Origin: Streptomyces coeruleorubidus
GTDB lineage: Bacteria > Actinomycetota > Actinomycetes > Streptomycetales > Streptomycetaceae
Assembly (NCBI RefSeq): GCF_008705135.1
Contig: NZ_CP023694.1
Span: forward strand, 8,159,001 to 8,223,000
DNA length: 64,000 nt
Direction: 5' to 3'
Positions within the stretch are counted from its first letter, which is position 1; each line of letters opens with the position of its first letter. The notes below the pieces were generated by a model. It saw only the letters and a list, made by a program, of their open reading frames with translations. It was not told the DNA's origin and made no database searches. Position numbers and translations under genes: made by a program. Of this stretch, positions 54,474-61,082 are shown one piece after another.

Positions 54474-55379
54474 TCAGGCGAAGCTCGCCCCGGCGCCCGG
54501 GCCCTGCTCCGGAAACACCGTCGTGCCGGGGCTGTTCCGGCCCCGTACGCCCCGCAGCAGCGCGTGCGGTACACGGCCGTCGAGCACGTGCGCCCTGTGC
54601 ACGCCGCCGCGGACGGCCCGCAGACAGCCCTCCATCTTCGGCAGCATCCCGGCCGCCAACCCCGGCAGCAGCGCCGCCAGTTCATCGGCCGTCAGCCGCT
54701 CGATCACCTCGGTGCTGTGCGGCCAGTCGGCGTACAGTCCCGCCACGTCGGTGAGCACCACCAGGCGGGCGGCGCCGAGAGCCACGGCCAGGGCCGACGC
54801 CGCCAGATCGGCGTTCACGTTGTAGACCTGCGCGTCCTCACCGCGGGCCACGGGGGAGACCACGGGGATGTGCCCCTGCTCCAGGAGCGTGCGCACCGCG
54901 CGCGGATTCACGTCGACGACATCGCCGACCAGGCCGATGTCCACCGCCCGGCCGTCCACCCAGGCCGGCCGCCGTACGGCCGTCATGGTGTGGGCGTCCT
55001 CGCCCGTCATCCCCACGGCGAGGGGGCCGTGGGTGTTGATGTGACCGACCAGCTCCCGCTGGACCCGTCCGGTCAGCACCATGCGCACCACGTCCATGGT
55101 CTCCGGGGTGGTGACCCTGAGGCCCGCCTCGAACCGGGTCTCCAGGCCGAGGCGGTCGAGCATCGCGCTGATCTGCGGTCCGCCGCCGTGCACGACGACC
55201 GGGCGCAGACCCGCGCGCCACAGCTCCACGACGTCGTGGGCGAACGCCTCCTGGAAGCCGGGGTCCACCATCGCGTGGCCGCCGTACTTGACGACGACCG
55301 TGCTGCCCCTTAGCTCCTCCGGCGGGTGGAGCTCTTCGGGGGAGCAGGTCGCGACCTGGTCGGCTTGGGTCACGCTCAC
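54474..55379 (-). CDS. argB: N-acetylglutamate kinase paralogue
   Basis: 301 residues, amino-acid-kinase family. VVVKYGGHAM (phosphate-binding Lys), VVHGGGPQI, YNVNADLAASALA and VVLTDVAGLY are NAGK motifs. It phosphorylates N-acetyl-L-glutamate in ornithine/arginine synthesis. The primary arg operon (argC, argJ, argD) is absent here, so this is probably a second copy. The N-terminal helix that mediates arginine feedback in sensitive NAGKs is replaced by a Pro-containing stretch (CSPEELHPPEELRGS), so it may be arginine-insensitive. GTG 55379. It lies 57 bp downstream of the isochorismatase gene and shares its iron box, so it should be made in iron starvation. Confidence 0.88.
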   Translation of the reverse strand: MSVTQADQVATCSPEELHPPEELRGSTVVVKYGGHAMVDPGFQEAFAHDVVELWRAGLRPVVVHGGGPQISAMLDRLGLETRFEAGLRVTTPETMDVVRMVLTGRVQRELVGHINTHGPLAVGMTGEDAHTMTAVRRPAWVDGRAVDIGLVGDVVDVNPRAVRTLLEQGHIPVVSPVARGEDAQVYNVNADLAASALAVALGAARLVVLTDVAGLYADWPHSTEVIERLTADELAALLPGLAAGMLPKMEGCLRAVRGGVHRAHVLDGRVPHALLRGVRGRNSPGTTVFPEQGPGAGASFA

Positions 55380-55436
55380 GGAGCCACTCCATTCATGGGC
55401 AGGCCAGCACTTCGGACGGACAAGGGTGGAGCGTCG

Positions 55437-56093
55437 TCACGCGTTCCGCCGCTCCTTGTGGAGGAGCAGGCCGCGCAGCAGGGAGTCCGTCGTACAGACC
55501 ACGCCGCTGCGCGCGGCCCATCGAAGGGCCAGGGAGTGTTCCTCCGCGGAGATGTCGGCCACCGCGTCGGCGACGACGAACGGCTGGATGTCGTTCATGA
55601 AGGCGTCCGCCGCCGTCAGCAGGACGCCGAGATGTGCGTGCACCCCGCAGATGATCAGCTGGTCGCGGCCCTTGGAGCGCAGCAGTCTGCCGAGATGGCT
55701 GCGCAGGAAGGCGTTGTGCCGCACATTGGCCAGCAGGTGCTCGCCGGGGCGGGGCCGGAGGGGCGCGATGATCGCGGCCGCATCCGGCTCGTCCCCGATG
55801 CCCGGCCCCCACATGTCGGCGACCAGACCCCGCGTGCCCGGCGGCTGTCCGGCCGGCTCCGCGCTGAAGACGACCGGCAGGCCCAGGGCGTCGGCGAGTT
55901 CGCGCAGCGCCACGATGTTGTCGACGAGTTCCACCACGGGGGAGCGCCCCGCCGGGAACGCCCCGACGAAGTGGTTCTGCATGTCGTGGACCAGCAGCGC
56001 CGCACGGGCCGGATCGATCCTCCACGAGACGTGCGCGCGGGGAAGGCAGGAACGATCCGGCATCGAATACGAGTCGATGGTCGGCAAGCCCAC
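55437..56093 (-). CDS. Isochorismatase-family protein (EntB/DhbB/PhzD-like, no carrier domain)
   Basis: 218 residues. It matches the EntB/DhbB/PhzD group along its length: VGLPTIDSYSMP at the start, VHDMQNHF with the catalytic Asp, WGPGIGDEP, GRDQLIICGVHAHLGVLLTA and DIQPFVVADAVAD. The catalytic Lys of TKWRYSAF is replaced: the segment reads ANVRHNAF, so Lys is Asn. The C-terminal aryl-carrier domain of EntB is missing, as in PhzD. No other catechol or phenazine genes are nearby. GTG 56093 has GGAGGG 7 bp upstream. It is first gene of an iron-box-controlled operon with the NAGK gene. Its real reaction is uncertain. Confidence 0.85.
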   Translation of the reverse strand: MGLPTIDSYSMPDRSCLPRAHVSWRIDPARAALLVHDMQNHFVGAFPAGRSPVVELVDNIVALRELADALGLPVVFSAEPAGQPPGTRGLVADMWGPGIGDEPDAAAIIAPLRPRPGEHLLANVRHNAFLRSHLGRLLRSKGRDQLIICGVHAHLGVLLTAADAFMNDIQPFVVADAVADISAEEHSLALRWAARSGVVCTTDSLLRGLLLHKERRNA

Positions 56094-56148
56094 GGCGGTT
56101 CCCTCCCTGGTGACGCACCGCACGGATCCGAACTCACGAATACTCCTT

Positions 56149-56167
56149 AGCTTAGCCTAACCTAATT
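56149..56167 (-). promoter_or_regulatory. Iron box for isochorismatase-NAGK operon
   Basis: TTAGCTTAGCCTAACCTAA is a strong DmdR/IdeR operator match 56 bp upstream of the isochorismatase start. Confidence 0.88.
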
Positions 56168-56251
56168 AAAAATCCCGGAAGTTGACGCGTCGCGCGTGCG
56201 CCCGGACACCCGTGAGCACTCCCGCGACGACCGGGTTGAGTGCAAACAGCT

Positions 56252-56285
56252 AACTGTTGACAGTTGGCAGAGTGCGTCTTACCGT
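56252..56285 (+). promoter_or_regulatory. Candidate GntR operator and promoter of the ridA operon
   Basis: AACTGTTGACAGTTGGCAG (56252-56270) is repeated with 16-17 of 19 matches, in opposite orientation, upstream of the gntR gene (59605-59623). It contains TTGACA (56257-56262), which with TACCGT 17 bp on (56280-56285) makes a plausible promoter overlapped by the operator. Confidence 0.65.
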
Positions 56286-56342
56286 CACTCCATCGACATC
56301 GGGCCGCCTCCCAGAGGCGGCCCGGATCGCACAGGAGGACCA

Positions 56343-56816
56343 GTGGAAACCAGCACGCGAACCGGCTCGGCTTCAGAGCGCCTCGGCGCTCTCGGCTTCA
56401 CACTTCCCCGCGTCGGCGGCGACTCGAAGTACGTGAACCACCGGACGGTCGACTCCAGCGTTTACGTGTCGGGCCAGCTGCCCTACAAGGACGGTGTGCT
56501 GCTGGGCCAGGGCATCGTCGGCCGGGACGTCGAGATGGAGGCGGCCCGGGGTCTGGCACGTCAAGCGGTGGTGAACTGCCTTGCCGCCGCCGCGGACGCG
56601 GTGGGTGACCTGGACCGGGTCCGGATCGTGCAGATGCTGGTCTTCGTCGCCAGTACGCCGGATTTCGGTGAGCAGTCGAAGGTGGCCGACGCGGCGAGTG
56701 ACCTGCTCTACGAGGTGCTCGGCGAGAACGGGCGGCACGCGCGTACCGCCATCGGCGTCGCCGGACTGCCCCGAAACAGTCCCGTGGAGATCCAGATGGT
56801 CTGCACCGCCGCGTAG
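56343..56816 (+). CDS. RidA/YjgF-family protein
   Basis: 157 residues. RidA family with VYVSGQLPYKDG, QAVVNCLAAAADAVG, VQMLVFVASTPDF and a C-terminal NSPVEIQMVCTA. Classic RidA hydrolyses reactive enamines/imines released by PLP enzymes such as threonine dehydratase. Here it precedes a PLP-dependent D-threonine aldolase/D-serine dehydratase-like gene, so detoxifying its imine products is a reasonable role. The conserved Arg of the active-site loop is not obvious in the usual position (GLPRNSPVEI), so the subgroup is uncertain. GTG 56343 follows AGGAGG. Confidence 0.85.
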   Translation: METSTRTGSASERLGALGFTLPRVGGDSKYVNHRTVDSSVYVSGQLPYKDGVLLGQGIVGRDVEMEAARGLARQAVVNCLAAAADAVGDLDRVRIVQMLVFVASTPDFGEQSKVADAASDLLYEVLGENGRHARTAIGVAGLPRNSPVEIQMVCTAA

Positions 56817-56900
56817 GCGCGACCCAACCGGAACCGCGCGCGCGAGGCGCGCCATCCATCCGCCCCACACCGACGTGTACCGACATGTAAGGAGCGCAGC

Positions 56901-58010
56901 GTGCACCGGCTCCAACGAGCACTCGACGCGCTGGTCGAGCGGGTGGACACGCCCGCGCCCATCGTGCTGATCGACGTCATGCAGCGGAACATCGACCGGA
57001 TGCAGGGCTTCGCCGCCCGGCACAACCTGGAGATCAGGCCCCACGTCAAGACGCACAAGTGCGTGGAGATCGGCAGGCTCCAGGTCGAGGCGGGGGCCGT
57101 CGGGATCACCGCCGGCAACATCGGTGAGGCGGAGGTCTTCGCCGCGGCCGGCTTCGACGACATCTTCCTCGCCTACCCGATCTGGCCCGCGGGCACCAAG
57201 GGTGAGCGGATCCGCCGGCTCGCCGGGACGACGACCCGGCTCCGCGTGGGCGTCGACAACGTCGCGGCCGTCGAGGCGCTCGCCGACGCGATGGGTGACG
57301 AGCCCGGGCGGCTCGAGGTCGTGGTCGAGATCGACTGCGGTGCCCGTCGTTCGGGGACGCCGCCCGAGGCCGCCGGCGATCTCGCCCTCGCCGCCCGGAA
57401 GCGCGGACTCGTGCCCGTGGGCGTCTACACCTACCCGGGACACGGCAGCTCCGCCCCGGACGCTCGCGAGCGCGCCGCGCGGGACCAGGAAGCCGCGCTG
57501 GCCACGGCGGTGCGCAGCCTCGCCGGCGTCGGGGTGACCGCCGAGGTGGTCAGTGCCGGCTCCACGCCCACGGTCGCCTTCTCCACCAGCGATCTCATCA
57601 CCGAGATCCGTCCTGGCGAGTACGTCTTCTGCGACATGGACAACACCCGGCTCGGCGCGTGCGACGAGGACCAGATCGCGCTGTTCGTCGCGACCACGGT
57701 GGTCAGCGACTGGGTTCCGGGCCAGGTGATCCTCGACATCGGCACCAAGGCCCTCGGCCGCGACGGCGACCCGCAGCGCGGATACGGCCAGATCGCCGGC
57801 CGGAAATTGGTCCTGTCGAAGCTCAACGAGTACCACGGCTTTCTCGCCGTGCCGCCCGAGCAGCCGCGGCCGAGTCTCGGAACCGTCCTCCCGATGGTGC
57901 CCAACCACGTGTGCCCGATCGTGAACAACTTCGAGGAACTGATCGTGACCGACTCGCAGGGCACGATGCCGCAGCGATGGCCGGTCGCGGCCCGGGGCCG
58001 TCTCAGCTGA
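56901..58010 (+). CDS. PLP-dependent DSD1/D-threonine aldolase-like enzyme
   Basis: 369 residues, alanine-racemase fold-type III. The PLP Lys is in RPHVKTHK (about residue 50), the glycine-rich phosphate site is at about 230 (VSAGSTPT), and the metal-binding His and Cys are in VPNHVCPIVN (about 335), the hallmark of metal-activated D-threonine aldolase/D-serine dehydratase. It should cleave or deaminate a D-hydroxy amino acid. GTG 56901 follows AAGGAG. It lies between ridA-like and SDR genes in one operon. A D-allo-threonine residue occurs in coelichelin, so turnover of siderophore-derived D-amino acids is a thought, but there is no iron box here. Confidence 0.87.
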   Translation: MHRLQRALDALVERVDTPAPIVLIDVMQRNIDRMQGFAARHNLEIRPHVKTHKCVEIGRLQVEAGAVGITAGNIGEAEVFAAAGFDDIFLAYPIWPAGTKGERIRRLAGTTTRLRVGVDNVAAVEALADAMGDEPGRLEVVVEIDCGARRSGTPPEAAGDLALAARKRGLVPVGVYTYPGHGSSAPDARERAARDQEAALATAVRSLAGVGVTAEVVSAGSTPTVAFSTSDLITEIRPGEYVFCDMDNTRLGACDEDQIALFVATTVVSDWVPGQVILDIGTKALGRDGDPQRGYGQIAGRKLVLSKLNEYHGFLAVPPEQPRPSLGTVLPMVPNHVCPIVNNFEELIVTDSQGTMPQRWPVAARGRLS

Positions 58011-58064
58011 GCGGCCGCGCAACAGCGCCCTACTTCCCCGCCCAACCAAGAAAGAGTGGCTGAC

Positions 58065-58799
58065 ATGAGACTTGAGAAGGTCACGGCGCTGGTGACCGGA
58101 GCCGGTAGCGGAATCGGGGAAGCGGTGACCTCCCACTTCCGCCGGGAGGGCGCGCGGCTGCTCCTCACCGGCCGCAGGGAGCAGCTGGACACCGCCGAGC
58201 CCGACGACCTGTACGTCCCCGGCGACCTCAACGACGAGGCGTTCGTCGCGAGCCTCGCTCAGCGGGCCGCCGAGTCCCTGGGGACTGTCGACGTCGTCGT
58301 CATCAACCACGGTCTGCAGGTCAGCAGCCCGCTCACCGAGATGGCGTACGAGGACGCGAAGAACGTGCTGCACAGCAACCTGCTCAGCGCGTTCCTGGTG
58401 ATGAAGCACTTCGCGCCGCTCATGCCCGAGACCGGGGGCTCCTTCGTCTGCGTCGGCTCACGGCTCGGCATGGTCGGCAAGCCCGAGGAAGTGCTGTACT
58501 CCGCCGCCAAGGGAGGCCTCATCATGCTGGCCAAGGGAGCGGCCATCGAATGGGCCCCGCGCAACATCCGCGTCAACGTCGTCGCTCCGGGCCTGACCGT
58601 CACACCCGTCATCGAGGCGTCGTTCCAGCGCCGGCCCGACCCCGAGGCCTACCGCCGCGAGCGTGAAGCGCAGATACCGCTCCAGCGCCTCGCCAGCCCC
58701 GAGGAGATCGCGAACGCGGTCCTGTTTCTCGCCTCACCGGAGTCGTCGTACATCACCGGAGCGGTTCTCCCCGTGGACGGCGGCTACACCGCCTTCTAG
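58065..58799 (+). CDS. Short-chain dehydrogenase/reductase
   Basis: 244 residues, classical SDR. Cofactor motif TGAGSGIGEAV (residues ~12-22), NHG at about 83 for the NNAG-type motif, Ser at about 130 and catalytic YSAAKGG at about 146. The C-terminal ITGAVLPVDGGYTAF is typical. Arg residues after the second strand (LLTGRREQ) favour NADP(H). ATG 58065 is chosen; GTG 58056 is possible. Third gene of the ridA-DSD1-SDR operon, likely processing the carbonyl product of the PLP enzyme. Confidence 0.92.
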   Translation: MRLEKVTALVTGAGSGIGEAVTSHFRREGARLLLTGRREQLDTAEPDDLYVPGDLNDEAFVASLAQRAAESLGTVDVVVINHGLQVSSPLTEMAYEDAKNVLHSNLLSAFLVMKHFAPLMPETGGSFVCVGSRLGMVGKPEEVLYSAAKGGLIMLAKGAAIEWAPRNIRVNVVAPGLTVTPVIEASFQRRPDPEAYRREREAQIPLQRLASPEEIANAVLFLASPESSYITGAVLPVDGGYTAF

Positions 58800-58835
58800 C
58801 TGCTCCACCGCGGCGACACCCCCTCACCTCGTGCG

Positions 58836-59543
58836 TCACTTCCGCGGGGCCGGTCCCTCCGCGTCCCGGCCGGCCAGAACCGACACAGCGTCGTCGAAGT
58901 GCTTCTTCAGCGCCTCCAGCGCGCCCGCGGTGTCGCCGTCCCGGATCATCTCGCTGATCTTGCGGTGCGTGCCTTCACCAGGGCTTTCGCCTTCGTGACC
59001 ATGCCGGGCCTCCTCCGCGGTGAGGGCGCCCACGCACAGCCGGGTCTCGGAGATCACCGTGCTGAACATGCGCTGGAGTCGCCGGCTCCCCGAGGCGGCT
59101 ACCAGGACGGTGTGGAAATCCAAGTCGTGCCTCTTCACCGTTTCCCAGTCGCCGGCCGCTTCGGCGGAGTCCATCGCCCTGACGTTCCTGTCCAGTTGCT
59201 CGAAGGCCTCCTCCGACTTGCCGGAGGCGATGATGGACTGGGCGGCCGCGGACTCCAACGCCGTACGCGCCAGGTAGATGTCGGCGACGTCCTCCTTGGT
59301 GAGCACCGGGACGGAGACCCGCCGATGAGGCTCGCCGCGAAGCAGCCCCTCCTGGATCAGCCGCTGGAGCGCCTCGCGGATCGGCCCGCGGCTCACCCCG
59401 AAGTTCGTGGCCAGCTCCACCTCGCTGAGCTGTGTGCCGGGGGCGAGGGTGCCCTCGATGATGTCCTCCCGAAGGCGTTCGGTCACCATCGAGGCGAAGG
59501 TCTCGCGAGGCAGTCGGGTCGGCCTTGCAGACTCTGGACTCAC
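58836..59543 (-). CDS. GntR-family regulator, FCD (FadR) subfamily
   Basis: 235 residues from GTG 59543. N-terminal winged HTH (LREDIIEGTLAPGTQLSEVELA ... VSRGPIREALQRL, about residues 15-80) and a helical FCD ligand-binding domain with metal-ligand type residues (DLDFH near 140, HRKI near 205). The frame is open to 59618, but that would run into the operator at 59605-59623, and GTG 59543 has GGGAAG upstream. It converges on the ridA-DSD1-SDR operon and shares a 19-bp motif with that operon's promoter, so it likely represses both. The inducer is probably an amino-acid-derived acid (inference). Confidence 0.9.
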   Translation of the reverse strand: MSPESARPTRLPRETFASMVTERLREDIIEGTLAPGTQLSEVELATNFGVSRGPIREALQRLIQEGLLRGEPHRRVSVPVLTKEDVADIYLARTALESAAAQSIIASGKSEEAFEQLDRNVRAMDSAEAAGDWETVKRHDLDFHTVLVAASGSRRLQRMFSTVISETRLCVGALTAEEARHGHEGESPGEGTHRKISEMIRDGDTAGALEALKKHFDDAVSVLAGRDAEGPAPRK

Positions 59544-59604
59544 AGGGCTTCCCTCTCGTCGGTCGTGTTCCGTGGCGCTCTTCTTAACATTCATGAACGT
59601 TAGT

Positions 59605-59623
59605 CTGTCAAATGTCAACAGTC
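59605..59623 (-). promoter_or_regulatory. Candidate GntR autoregulatory operator
   Basis: On the minus strand it reads GACTGTTGACATTTGACAG, matching 56252-56270. It lies 62 bp upstream of the gntR start. An adjacent imperfect palindrome AACATTCATGAACGTT lies at 59586-59601. Confidence 0.65.
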
Positions 59624-60011
59624 AGCAGTGCGGTCGGTACGGGGCGGTGTGAGTGTGAGTCCTCGGACATCTCGGGACGGCTGACAGATCAGGAGTTGTT
59701 CCATGCTTCGGACCATGCTCAAGTCCAAGATCTAGCGTTTGGGTGTTTCCGCAGGTCACCGCCCTGATCGCCGCACCGGGGTCAGCAAAAGGTCAGCATC
59801 AGGCTGGACGGTGTCCGGCTTGCTGACCTGCACCTGCACCTGCGACTGGGACCTGTTGCCCCGCCCGGCGCCCTGCTCGGAAGGCTTGATACGTGGCTCG
59901 ACAGCTCGCCCGTGGGATGGGGTCCTTCTTCAAGGAGTGCTGGTTGCTCCCGGCCGATCGGTTGCCCGCACCCGTACACGATTCGGTTCTGGGACGCTCT
60001 AGGTAAGCAGC
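59624..60011. other. Degenerate stretch before integrase remnant
   Basis: 388 bp without a credible gene. It contains a direct repeat GGTCAGCA (59779-59786 and 59790-59797) that could be an arm-type or excisionase site of the decayed element, but no att core or tRNA was found. Confidence 0.4.
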
Positions 60012-61030
60012 GTGAAGAGGTCGGCTAGGACACGTGGGACGACGCGATCGAGCGCCTTACGCAGATATATGTGGGGAAAAGGAAGACGGCGCCGTCCGTT
60101 GCCGAGGCTCGCCGGGAACTCGGTCAGCAGGTGGCGGCCGCGGCAGCGGAGGATGACGGAGTACTCCACGGGCTGGCACATGGACAGCTCCATCAACGTG
60201 CACATCATCCCTCGTCTCGGATCAAGGAAGCTGAACTCGGTCACGCCGATCGTGGTCGAGCGTTTCCTGGACGAGTTGGAGGCCGATGGGGTGGGTCGCG
60301 GAAATCAGGTGAACAGCTTCCGCACTCTGAAGGCAATCTTGCGGGACGCCTATGGAAACTGCCGCTGACGAGTATCTCGCGCTTGAGATTGTCATGATGG
60401 TGGGCTGCGGCTTGCGCAACGGGGAAGCCCGGGCAGTGAGCGTCAACAACGTTGTGGCGGAGGACCTACCGGGTGCATGAGCTGATCCACTCCAACACGC
60501 ACAAGCCGGCGAAGCTGAAGCATCGCAAGGCGATGGAGTTCCGGTAGGTCCCCTTGCCGCGCTCAATGCGGGAAGTGACGGAGAGGTTTGAGGAGAAGAA
60601 GCACGGCACCACGCAGGATGACTAACTCCTGCGCGGCCCAAGCGGCTACTACACGGAACCGATGGAACGCCGCCGTGTGCAGAGGCTCTTCGAGAACCTC
60701 CCCGCGGAGGACGGTGTCGGCATGTACAGCTTCCGGCACTACCTCGCCTCGAACGCGCTCGGGAACGGAATACCGATCACCGACGTGGCCGATTGGATGG
60801 GGCACAAGTCCATTGAGGAGACGTATCGGACCTACCGGCACCTGATGCCTGGGAGCATCGCCAAGGCCGCCCGCATCCTGAATGCCGGTCTGTGGATTCT
60901 CGGGGCCACCGTCCCGTGCCTGTCGCCCGAGCAGCAGGTCTATTTCCACCAGGGCTATGAACCTGCTGATCACGACCGTCACGACATGGCCCGGCTCCGG
61001 CAGACCTTCGGGGTCACCACCCACTTCTGA
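60012..61030 (+). pseudogene. Decayed tyrosine recombinase/integrase
   Basis: Integrase homology runs through three frames. Frame A (to TGA 60366) has the SAM-like N-terminal domain (INVHIIPRLGSRKLNSVTP). Frame B (about 60358-60480) has box I, GCGLRNGEARAV, with a catalytic Arg. Frame C (from about 60467) has box II as SFRHYLAS and the C-terminal GHKSIEETYRTYRHL with the Tyr nucleophile. Frame C is broken by TAG 60545 and TAA 60623. Two frameshifts and two stops make it non-functional. It marks an old integrative element between the GntR region and the levanase gene; no other mobile genes or attachment repeats are obvious. Confidence 0.88.
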
Positions 61031-61082
61031 GCCCGCGCGCCGGAAGCCGCTCCTGGCCGACCGGCGCACGGACCCCGGCTCA

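Noticed and set aside
55437..56093. Catechol siderophore or phenazine cluster suggested by the isochorismatase
   Set aside because: No isochorismate synthase, 2,3-dihydroxybenzoate dehydrogenase, aryl-AMP ligase or phz genes are nearby, and the catalytic Lys is missing.
59779..59797. GGTCAGCA direct repeat as an attachment site
   Set aside because: Too short, closely spaced, and no matching copy at the other side of the integrase remnant or tRNA gene was found.
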